A DNA stretch of 20,346 nt. It comes from Saccoglossus kowalevskii (taxonomy: Eukaryota > Hemichordata > Enteropneusta > Harrimaniidae). The stretch is from the NCBI RefSeq assembly GCF_000003605.2, contig NW_003153265.1, positions 1 through 20,346 of the forward strand. The letters run 5' to 3'. The notes beneath the pieces were generated by a model. It had not been told where the DNA came from and ran no database searches. It saw only the letters and a program-made list of their open reading frames with translations. Position 1 is the first letter of the stretch. The number at the start of each line of letters is the position of its first letter. Positions 1 through 8,037 of the stretch are shown here, piece by piece. The translations under genes were made by a program, and so were the position numbers.

Positions 1-1240
1 ATCTTGCATTCTAGACATGAAACGTTCGTCAAATAATCACATCGAGCAAGTGCAATTTGTCATGAGCCACGCAGGCTCGAAACCCGTCATCGCTGCTATG
101 CAGCTATATTTGATATTATTTTTTATTTTTACCAGACACTATAAATTATAATGGCTACTTGTTTGCTTGTTCAATAATGGGCCGTATTTTAAGACGTGGT
201 CTTTAAATTTAATGTATTTCGCTCGACCGTGAACTCGTTTCTTTCACGAATGAAGAGCAAAACAGACCGCTGAGGGCAGCATACATGAATTGGCCGAAAA
301 AAAATGGATTGAGTCATAAAGATCAGTACAGGGTGTCAATTTCTTAATTGGTCCATCAATATATTTATCTCGTTTCTATGGCATTAAGAGACAGAAGTAT
401 GACAGAGTTTGAGCCTCCGGCCATAGAATGTGGTGGGGTATAGGCACCTAGCCTGTGTACCGGTTTAAAAACAAATGTTAAACATGTTACACCAGTGCAC
501 GGTTTTAGTAACCGTGTTTAGTGTAAAGATAAATGCGGGACACGTGAGCTTCACTGCTGCATTCCATCGAATTAATACTCTTATGTTTGCTGCCAAAACA
601 AGATTACCCCGGGTAAACATTTATCTATAACATCATAAATGTAACTAATACCTTTTTACTTTGATAAATTGTAACCTGCGTGTTTATCAAAATGTAATCA
701 TACCAAACAAAATTATCTAAACATGCTAAAACATACTGGAAGTTAACAATATTGGCGAACAAACCATATGTTACCTAAGATGGGTGTTTTATTGAATTAT
801 TATAAAATTATTATGACATGGATTTTTATGAAATCTGTTGCAAATCTGTCGATTTGAAATACGACAGACAGTCTTCAAGTTTTTAAAATAGTTCTTAATT
901 GGTGAAAAATAGTTATTCGTGACGTCCAAATCAATAATCAATACGTAATAGTGAAATAAAAACGCTCAAGCGAATCAGCTTATATTTCTCTGTGCTGAAA
1001 AATGTATCCGGCTTTTGGCAAAAAAGTGTCGCCACATGATGCGGCTGAAACTTGAATATGACTTTAAGTTGCAAAACACGTGTACACCCCCGCATGGTTC
1101 ACCCCTTGCTGTTTATCTTTTTATTAGTAAATTATTCCCTTCTTATGGCTGTTCGCACTGTCCGTATGGGTTGCAAATTACATCGCATGATTCCAGCGTA
1201 AATTGGCGTGGTTATTTCATCAAATAAAACGATAAATAAA
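1..1240. other. 5' flank of the CAMTA gene, no gene seen
   Basis: No convincing exon, RNA gene or transposon was found here. The only sizeable open frame (1015-1227, + strand) has no recognisable motif and no splice or promoter context. The stretch 1-600 is somewhat richer in CpG than the long intron downstream (for example around 180-280 and 410-550), while 600-960 is strongly A+T-rich. Distal promoter or enhancer sequence for the gene starting at about 1447 would be expected here, but none can be identified by eye. Confidence 0.5.
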
Positions 1241-1446
1241 ACAAAATCGGTGAGCGTGTCCTTCGTATTTCACAACTCGTTTACTTCGGTTGCCCGGGTG
1301 ACAGGATAGCGCCCGCTACCGCGAAGACATGGATATGCGTAAGATGTGAGATTATTTCACAAAGCGCCCAAGCTCCGCGAGAAGTGACCGAGAGCTGGAA
1401 TGAAATGAATGTGTTTTCAAGAAACATGGACTAAACTCGAATTGTC
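1241..1446 (+). promoter_or_regulatory. Probable proximal promoter / 5' leader of CAMTA with upstream short ORFs
   Basis: This block has a cluster of CpGs (for example GCCCGGG near 1293, GCGCCCGCTACCGCG near 1310, CTCCGCGAG near 1374) that stands out from the A+T-rich surroundings, as at many animal promoters. It lies directly upstream of the proposed CAMTA start at 1447. If transcribed, the leader would hold three short upstream ORFs: 1329-1349 (MDMRKM), 1400-1408 (MK) and 1405-1434 (MNVFSRNMD). The last is in frame with the proposed start and stops 12 bases before it. No TATA box or initiator could be assigned, and the transcription start site is unknown. The promoter call is an inference from composition and position. 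Confidence 0.35.
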
Positions 1447-1468
1447 ATGGCCTTAACGTCCAATGAAG
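1447..1468 (+). CDS. CAMTA: CAMTA, candidate first coding exon (MALTSNE + 1 base)
   Basis: This is a candidate start exon for the calmodulin-binding transcription activator whose CG-1 exon lies at 2508. ATG at 1447 has G at -3 and G at +4, a favourable animal start context. An in-frame TAA at 1432-1434 means the frame cannot extend further 5'. The frame reads MALTSNE and then one base (G) before a donor AAG|GTAGGA at 1469. That phase-1 end joins the phase-1 acceptor at 2507: G plus AT makes Asp, giving MALTSNE-D-DQQQ with no stop. The implied intron is 1039 bases, GT-AG. Short, poorly conserved N termini ahead of CG-1 are known in animal CAMTAs, so homology cannot confirm this exon. The evidence is phase, splice site, start context and CpG setting. 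The main alternative is a different or additional first exon (see 2031-2157) or one upstream of this window. Confidence 0.55.
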
Positions 1469-2030
1469 GTAGGACTTACCAGCAGAAGCATGGAATTTGA
1501 CTTTCATGGATGCTGTTGTATGGTTGATTGTAAATCGGAGGGTGCTTATCATTCATTGCAACCAATTCATGGTACGATGTTATTAGGTTGTGTTGCTTAG
1601 TGTACGATCTTAGCCGACTCGCTGACCGATCTTTGTACGCATTCTCGCCGCTTACGCTGTGTGGACTTGATCACTGCGACGAGACGGGCTCGACTGTTTA
1701 TTTTTTTAACTAGACCTCTGCTTTCTCACTCATAAATCCACCAGCTCGCTTACATATCGTATCGAATATACGTAATTTATACCGGCATTCATTTATTAGG
1801 TATTTTTTAGGATTGATGAAGCCTTCATCGTGACTAACCCCTTCTTTGTAATTTTACTTTGTTGTGTAAATAATGGCTGTTTTGTAAACAACGTTGTATT
1901 ATCAGAGAGTCGCTCTCAAGTTCAAGAGAAAAAATATTACATTGACCATTCAATGAAAGACCTGTGTTTATGAGTTACCCTTTACGTGTGTTTCCGTGTG
2001 TAAATTTGTTTGGGTCTTGGCCAGACAGAA

Positions 2031-2157
2031 ATGTATTCGCGTTCGTATCGTCCGCACCAGGGAAAGTATTTATTTCGCTTGGAGTCAAAGACTGGCATGT
2101 CGAGCGAGCACCAGCCACATATCATGTATATTATTCCCATTATGCTGCAGCTGCCGA
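2031..2157 (+). CDS. Possible alternative first coding exon of CAMTA
   Basis: This is a weak candidate. ATG at 2031 has G at -3, and an in-frame stop at 2001-2003 closes the frame upstream. The frame begins MYSRSYRPHQGKY and runs 42 codons plus one base to a donor-like GA|GTGAGA at 2158. This is again phase 1, so it would also splice in frame to the CG-1 exon at 2508 (A plus AT gives Asn). The segment has more CpG and more complex sequence than its flanks. I recognise no domain and know of no matching CAMTA isoform. Phase agreement alone occurs by chance one time in three, and other overlapping frames are also open here. It may be ordinary intron sequence. Confidence 0.2.
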
Positions 2158-2460
2158 GTGAGATTTTATATGAAAACAATACGCCTGTGACTTCAGTGTG
2201 ATCTGTCAACCAGCAGGGTCTGAAGTGGTGTAGTTTTCCTCTGGAAACCACAGGGGAATCACACATTGAATAACTATATGGTCTACTAGTTGAATGTGGT
2301 AACCTCACCACATTTCACATTTTTAGAACCACGAAAGATGACATCACACACTGGTTACTATGGTGATAAACAAATTTATACACTTGTTTTTTTGATGATA
2401 ATATTTATTCTCCCAAACTGAAATGAAAACAAAAAAACTGTAGAATGAAGATAAAATATT

Positions 2461-2507
2461 AAAAACAAAAAAAAGACACATGTTTTTTTGTTGTTTTTTT
2501 GTAATAG
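2461..2507 (+). promoter_or_regulatory. 3' splice site of the CG-1 exon with A-run/T-run hairpin
   Basis: The acceptor AATAG at 2503-2507 follows a long T-rich tract (2483-2500). Just upstream, AACAAAAAAA (2464-2473) is perfectly complementary to TTTTTTTGTT (2483-2492), with a nine-base loop. The RNA could therefore fold part of the polypyrimidine tract into a 10-bp A-U stem. Whether this affects acceptor use is not known from sequence, and a second T run (2494-2500) stays free. Confidence 0.6.
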
Positions 2508-2623
2508 ATGATCAGCAGCAGAAAAGCAAACCAGCTGTTCCGGAGAAAGTTGACAAATTCATTTCCAAGTTACCTAAGCCGAAACTGTTCCCGAAAGAAA
2601 GACATCGATGGAATACGAATGAG
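2508..2623 (+). CDS. CAMTA: CAMTA (calmodulin-binding transcription activator), exon opening the CG-1 domain
   Basis: CAMTA proteins are nuclear transcription factors with an N-terminal CG-1 DNA-binding domain, then a TIG domain, ankyrin repeats and IQ motifs that bind calmodulin. This 116-base internal exon has a T-rich tract and AG acceptor at 2507 and a donor GAG|GTCAGT at 2624. With one base from the preceding exon it reads 39 codons, xD-QQQKSKPAVPEKV, then DKFISKLPKPKLF and PKERHRWNTNE. The ending PKERHRWNTNE matches, as I recall it, the start of CG-1 in human CAMTA1 (LPKERHRWNTNEE), and the preceding Leu-Pro-Lys-rich stretch is also family-like. The exon ends in phase 0, so the next one should begin with the Glu-Ile-Ala equivalent. 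I could not find that exon in the window. Only about 11 residues carry the homology, but the Trp-Asn-Thr-Asn-Glu motif is very characteristic. The +1 frame from ATG 2508 is a shadow. Confidence 0.88.
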
Positions 2624-2944
2624 GTCAGTGTATGTTACTTTGATGTAAAAACTTGAGTTTTGACAACCAGGGCAGTTCATAATAACGTTATTGACGTAAA
2701 TTCATTTTCAATTGAACCATGGACATTCAAAAGAAAGATTAATAATGGCTATATATAAGCCAGATTAAGTTTCTTTTTTAACTCGTAGCCTACATCCATG
2801 ATTGAACATCATCAACTAATTTATTTAAAAAATGAAGGTACTTTTAAATGTTGTATTAAATATAATAAATAAGGTAATATTTTTTAAGCTGAGCGTGTCT
2901 AACTTTTCTATCATCAAATTATACTAAATGCAAATATACTTCCC

Positions 2945-3043
2945 TCAGTTCTCCAAGGCACGCAATTCTTACTCGTGGATACTTGAAATATTCCAATTAC
3001 AGAGCTTCACTGTCAAGTATCCACAGTTGTGCCTTTTCACTGA
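2945..3043. repeat. Imperfect ~99-bp inverted repeat (hairpin)
   Basis: The arm GTGGATACTTG (2975-2985) is perfectly complementary to CAAGTATCCAC (3014-3024). Beyond an asymmetric internal loop, AAGGCAC (2955-2961) pairs with GTGCCTT (3029-3035), and TCAGT (2945-2949) pairs with ACTGA (3039-3043). The loop is about 28 bases. This could be a worn mini-transposon end pair or a hairpin RNA. The uneven internal loop argues against an efficient microRNA precursor. Confidence 0.5.
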
Positions 3044-4500
3044 TCCGCTGCTAAATGGGCTATTTGTAATTTCTGATTTGTCATGTCGATAAATAATGAT
3101 AGAAAGTGGAAATAAAAATAAACGCATTGGGCACAAAACACAGTAATAGATTTTTATACCTCATACAAATAATTGATGCCTTGGAAATATTAATTTAGTT
3201 ATAGCTAGCTTTTTCTCAAATTCTTGCATAATTTAAAGTATTAATTGGTAATTATTTAGCGTCAGTTTTCAACGACTTTGTTGCCTATTTTTTTTTTTTG
3301 ATGATGTGAAAAAATATTGTTTTCATCAATTGATTATTTTGACTATACATTCACATCAAACCTTATTTAATACTCTGTGTTTTTTTATATTTTATGTGAC
3401 AGATTGTCATGACAATGAGTTAGTTATTGTGCCATTTATGAACGAGTAGATTATTATGCTTGAACATGACATTTATATTTTGAGATAAATCCTATAATTT
3501 TGATAATTGTGTTCTAGTATTTCTAAAAAGTAGATATTTTAAATTAATCATTCTTCTATAACGTTTTGACCACCATGCCACCTTTCACAGAATAAATAGC
3601 ATAATTTATTCCTTATTTTTTCCAATTTTGCTGCAAAATTAACAAAAGAAATTAAAAAAAAATATGTTAATGTAAAATATTGATGATAAAAATTATTGCA
3701 TCAAAGGTAATGGAACATTTAGGTGAAAATTTGTATTCACTGCAGTTATATAACCTAAGACAGTTTTTCAATGTAATCCAAGATTTCAATGAATTAAATG
3801 TAAAAAAAGATATCTATACCAAGTAGATAACCTTGACAATGAGATGGATATTCAATAGCTTGACCTTGATAGGATAATAAAATAGTGCTTCATATTGAGT
3901 GTTCATATTATAATAAAATTAAATATTATCATTAATACTTTATAATTGCTCAAATTATGAAAACAAACTGAGTCAGATTCTTTTTTCAATTTGTTGTTTT
4001 GTGTGTTGGGGTGCATTAATTAAAGGATGACTTATTTTGTTTGACACAAGTATCTTGAAGCAAGACTTGTTGATTGTTATTGCCTTGGGTACGGTAGGCT
4101 CAATGAAGACTTGTTTGATTTCACATGCATTATCCAAGTACCGGTAGTATGATATTGGTACAATATTTCTAAAGATTTGTTATTTTTCCATTCATTGCAT
4201 TGCAGCCTAACATCAATTTTGTAAATATTTCTGAATTCACCTCCTGAAAGGAAATCCATTCCATGCTGCCACAGGGCAAGTTATAGTCATGCCTTGTCTA
4301 ATTATTATTCTTACTGACACCCCACGCCTAGTAAGAGTCTATTTATCTCTGTATGAGATGTTTCTTGAAATAAACTGATTATGAACAGTTCAACATAATA
4401 TCAACTGCTCATTATCTCAATATTGGGGTATCTGAGTGTCAGTGCGATTACTATTGTCAGAACCTAGGCAATTAATAATGTTAATTACAAATTAATCATG

Positions 4501-4508
4501 TACATGTA
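4501..4508. repeat. TACATGTA palindrome (one of at least nine)
   Basis: This is an exact copy of an 8-bp palindrome that recurs at 6542, 8087, 13017, 14236, 17985, 18129, 19877 and 20016. It represents a dispersed over-represented word rather than a local feature, and no function is claimed. Confidence 0.7.
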
Positions 4509-4614
4509 TTATCTGTTATTAAATAATGATCCAGCTGTTTTAAAAGTATTATGAGTTAATATAAATGCTATATCCTGAGTATGAGTAGTTTTATCAAAGC
4601 TAAAGTCCCTTTTT

Positions 4615-5022
4615 AGCTCCGCTGTCGACTTTGTCGAACGGAGCTTATCATATGAGTGATTGTCCGTCGTCGTCCGTGTCAATGTTTTACTTTTTCGACT
4701 TCTACTTGAAAACTACAAGCCTGAATGCCTTGATACTTGGTGTATATGTACCTTGGGTAGACCTCTCTCAGATTTGTTAATTTCATGATGATATCTTTAA
4801 TTCTCTAATTTTGATGAATATTTTTGTAAATTTTGGTAAAAAGTAATATTTTCGACTTCTTGTTGAAAACCGCAAGTCCAATTGCTTTGATATATTATAC
4901 ATATAGGTACTACATGTGGACCTCTCTCAGATTTGTTCATTTTCTAAAGATATCTTCTGTTCTTTAATTGCCATGTGCATTGCTAACAGCGGAGCTATCT
5001 CAGCCGACAGGCTGCTTGTCTC
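4615..5022. mobile_element. Non-autonomous repeat element with AGCTCCGCTGT inverted ends
   Basis: The left end AGCTCCGCTGT (4615) is the inverted complement of ACAGCGGAGCT (4986-4996), apart from one base in the adjoining position. At the left end AGCTCCG also pairs with CGGAGCT at 4638-4644, so the tip can fold on itself. Inside are two copies of a ~158-bp module, each with TTCGACTTCT (4694, 4851), a GAAAAC...CAAG stretch, and ACCTCTCTCAGATTTGTT (4761, 4920). The right end continues with CAGCCGACAGGCTGCTTGTCTC (within 5000-5022). The GTCCGTCGTCGTCCGTGTC segment near 4661 is CpG-rich against its A+T-rich surroundings. I have an impression of similar elements in other marine invertebrate genomes but cannot name the family. 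No open frame for a transposase is present, so it would depend on another element's enzyme. Confidence 0.65.
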
Positions 5023-6052
5023 AATAAAAAAGCACATAATTTTACATTAGTTTTTCACAAAGATTTCAAACAAGTCCTATAGCCAATGACGAATTACAGA
5101 CAAATACATAACGCAAAACATACGTACATATTTTTTTTGAAAGATTTTGATCAATTGCTGTAGCCAGTAAGAAATTTGATCTAAAATTAATGAAGAAATT
5201 ATTGACAAATACATTAAATTTGTAAAATGTTATACAAAATGTTCAAAAACTGTGCTCACAATTTTCTTGTAAACGTTGTACTGTCTGTATTTTATCAAAA
5301 GCTAGACCAACTTGTCCTACATCTTTGAAATCGGCTTCATCTACCCTGGTATACAAAATGTAGTTATTTACGTGGTTTGTATGTGATGACAAAACTACTG
5401 CCATTAAAACTAATATGATTTGAATTTTATTGATTCAATATATATTATTTATGAATGTTGGTACTAGTATTCTATTCAAAACTTAGTTTTAGGATTTTAG
5501 ATAAGTGTCCTGCAGACCTGATCTGAATTCCAGATGATTTGAAATACAGGAAGCATTTCTTTTAGCAAAATAAAAAGCCAACTATACAACATATTTATTG
5601 TTGTTTCATGTATTTTAGATTTTTAACTCATCCCGACTATGACAGCATGTTTGTGTTAAAATACACTGTATGAATGGTTACTGTTGTATATGATTGCCAA
5701 GCTGTGTCGGTTGCCACCCTAAAGTTCAGTTATGGGTCTCGCATTTGAAAACTGGGAGTTTGAGCTTAAAGGATTTTGAAAAGAGCAATTATTGTGGGTG
5801 AAGGGAGAGAAAAATTAAACTTTCCATTATGACTTCATAATGTAAAAGAATAGGAAAAATGTGATGAAGAAAAATATCAGCATGCAAATATGAATAAGAT
5901 ATTTATAATAATAATAATAACAATTTATTGACATTATTCATTTTAAATTGAACATAGGCAAATGCTATTCTAAGTATAAGAAAAAAAATTACTGCAAAAG
6001 AAAAAAAAATAATAGAATTAATTAATTAAAAATAAAACAAAAAATAATAGTA
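5023..6052. other. A+T-rich intron sequence, no gene seen
   Basis: No exon or RNA gene is recognised. A short (ATA) microsatellite run with an ACAATTTATTGACATT motif lies at about 5905-5935, and a very A-rich low-complexity stretch occupies about 5980-6052. The latter leads directly into the 140-bp tandem duplication at 6053. Confidence 0.5.
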
Positions 6053-6320
6053 GATATAAATTTTCATATTGTAATATGAACATAAAAATTAGTTTTGTTA
6101 TATAATACCAAATTAACAAAATAAACAAATATGATAAAAAATATATATATATATATAATGTATATAATATATACATTGTAAAAAATAATATCAGATATAA
6201 ATTTTCATATTGTAATATGAACATAAAAATTGGTTTTGTTATATACCCCGGTAATACCAAATTAATAAAATGAAATTTAATAAATAAAAATAAATATATA
6301 TAATATATACATTGTAATTT
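6053..6320. repeat. 140-bp AT-rich tandem duplication with internal palindrome
   Basis: Two adjacent units start at 6053 and 6193 with GATATAAATTTTCATATTG. Each carries the palindrome TTCATATT-GT-AATATGAA, then CATAAAAATT and a TTTTGTTATATA segment, and ends near TATACATTGTAA. The first unit has an (AT) run at about 6142-6158. The second has an insertion reading CCCCGG at about 6245. The 80-codon minus-strand frame here (6018-6260) owes its repeated FMFILQYENLYL segments to this duplication and is not a gene. Confidence 0.8.
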
Positions 6321-6640
6321 ATCATTACTAGCAACAATTCAAATTCCTCAAGTACCCTTCCCAGATTTCAAATGGGAAACCTTTATTACCCTTGTTTGTT
6401 TGAAAAGAAAAATGAATGAATAATTCATGAAAAAGGGAATTGATGATCTGAATACACACTTGACACTGTTTTTTCAAGTGAGTCAAACTCAGTCACTGTG
6501 ACCGTGATGTGTAACATTCACATTGTAATCTCTTCACCATCTACATGTAGTAATGGACTGCTGAACAGAGAATCACAACTGCATATCACTATCTAGTGCT
6601 CAAATCTATTCAAAATAGAAGTTAAAGTAAAACTTAAAAC
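6321..6640. other. Short unique intron stretch
   Basis: Nothing gene-like is seen between the AT-rich duplication and the TTAA-flanked element. One TACATGTA palindrome lies at 6542-6549. Confidence 0.5.
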
Positions 6641-6805
6641 TTAAAGCGAGGGAGTCGTCCCCTGGGCATGCATCAGATGGCCATAGGGTCTCATTGTTTA
6701 CAAACAAGCGTCTACCCATGAGCTTTTGCGTTTTTAGCGTGTGTTGTTATCGTTGATTGGGACTCAATTCCTACGCGTGCACAGGTGACGACCCTCCCGC
6801 CTTAA
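6641..6805. mobile_element. TTAA-flanked inverted-repeat mini-transposon (MITE)
   Basis: A TTAA at 6641-6644 and another at 6802-6805 enclose a 157-bp body whose ends are imperfect inverted repeats of about 30 bp. The left end reads AGCGAGGGAGTCGTCCCCTG, and the right end read inward on the other strand is GGCGGGAGGGTCGTCACCTG, followed by matching GCA(T/C)GC. A duplicated TTAA target is the hallmark of piggyBac-type transposition, so this is probably a non-autonomous relative. The first base of the two ends differs and the body codes for nothing. Its G+C content is higher than that of the surrounding intron. Confidence 0.75.
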
Positions 6806-8037
6806 GAAAGTGCTGTGTGTAGTAATAATTATAGCCTGCCATAGAAGTTTGATACCCTGTTATGGTTTCATTATTTTACTGCCATTCCATGCAAAGGACC
6901 ACATATCTTTATCCTATAGGATGGCAACACTTTGCCTTGACCCAAGAATACATATCACGTCACCTCATATAAATTACTCCTGACCATGTTTGCTGGGATT
7001 CAAACGTCTGGATTTGTTTTCTGATATTTGTCTTTTGGAAATCACGAAATTTCTGTTCACACCTTTTCAGTGACCCCCCTAACTGACATAATATTAGCTT
7101 TTAGAATACTGCCTAGTTTTCTCATAATTGTCATCTTCCTGACACTGTGATGCAAAAATATAAAATGCATCGCCAGACTTGAGTAAATTTACAACAAGGA
7201 GACTTGTAAAATAATTAATATTATTATATGCTGCATGTACGCACATGAGAGCAATAACTAAAGCTCAATTTTCATGAACTTTAATTTTGAATGCCTTACA
7301 TTTTCCTGCTTAAAATGTTGTTGCCAGCTCATGCATATTTTTATGTATTTTTCTTTAAATTATTTATCAATATTGGACCAAGTAGACATTGCTCCCGACT
7401 GGTTATTGTTTTGATGAAATTTTTAGATAAAATATGGAAAAAAAAGGAATACAGGCTTATTTTGGAGAATGTCAGAAAGTTGACTTTGACATTTAAAATG
7501 TTAATGTGTACCATCCTGACAAAGTAAATACCGGTATTGTAAAATCTTTATGGGCCACCTCCAAAATAGTTATTTGTTTAAGGCTCTGGATTTATTATGG
7601 TATATGAATCAGCAAAATACCTGCAGACTTTGCAAATTATGGGACTAGCAACGGTAACTAAGTGAAATCAACATTAATTGTTGAAGCATGAATTGGTGCT
7701 AAACACACAGTAAGAGTAAAGTGCATTTACATGTGTAGACAAACGGCTATTATGTGCTTTTAGCGCTGCCTTCGTCATTTCACAGTGACATATTCCTGCA
7801 TTTAGTGGGATTGTGTGGAAATTTTTAAAAAATAATTAGTTGTTGATTGTAATTTGTATCAAAAATGGGCCCTGAGGCCAAAGTTTAAAAAAAGCTTTTC
7901 ATATCTTCTGACCTTTTTAGCATGGCCCTACTTACTACTGATTTTGTGTGAAATAACCCAAGGTGAAATTAAAATGTTATAAATTGATAGAGTCACTATT
8001 TTTCCCGCTTACTTTGCTGTCTATTTTTTGACTAAAT
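6806..8037. other. Unique-looking intron sequence, no gene seen
   Basis: No exon motif, RNA gene or transposon end is recognised. The 78-codon frame at 7291-7527 is A+T-driven, hydrophobic at its start and Lys-rich later, with no known motif. A TACCGGTA palindrome lies at 7529-7536. Confidence 0.5.

Larger units (their letters stand above)
1469..2507 (+). other. Proposed CAMTA intron 1
   Basis: This GT-AG intron of 1039 bases is implied by joining the candidate start exon to the CG-1 exon. Its first part (about 1560-1720) and middle (about 2030-2115) keep CpGs, while 2380-2505 is A- and T-run rich. A possible alternative first exon lies inside it at 2031-2157. A small perfect inverted repeat (AATGTGGT/ACCACATT) lies near 2293-2315. 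No transposon was recognised. Confidence 0.5.
2624..4614. other. Unique-looking A+T-rich intron sequence
   Basis: No gene, exon or clear transposon is visible. The stretch includes an imperfect hairpin at 2945-3043 (listed separately), homopolymer T runs near 3290 and 3383, and a TACCGGTA palindrome at 4139-4146. Around 4314 and 4424-4441 there is a loose inverted similarity (CTGACACCCCA against TGGGGTATCTGAGTGTCAG) that might be the worn ends of a small element. The short minus-strand open frame at 4077-4259 has no recognisable features. Confidence 0.5.

Noticed and set aside
1982-2311. 109-codon minus-strand ORF
   Set aside because: No motif, no splice context, and it lies antisense to the proposed CAMTA intron 1. 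The same stretch is open in several frames, so openness alone says little.
2508-2651. ORF starting at ATG 2508 (MISSRKANQLF...) through the donor to 2651
   Set aside because: It is in the wrong frame relative to the CAMTA CG-1 reading and runs straight through a good splice donor.
6018-6260. 80-codon minus-strand hydrophobic ORF resembling a membrane protein
   Set aside because: It is made of the AT-rich 140-bp duplication. The Phe/Ile/Leu/Tyr content follows from A+T-rich DNA.
7429-7470. IWKKKEYRL segment as a possible downstream CG-1 exon
   Set aside because: It does not match the CG-1 Trp-Lys-Lys-Arg-Lys-Asp-Gly order, and the expected flanking residues and splice sites are absent.
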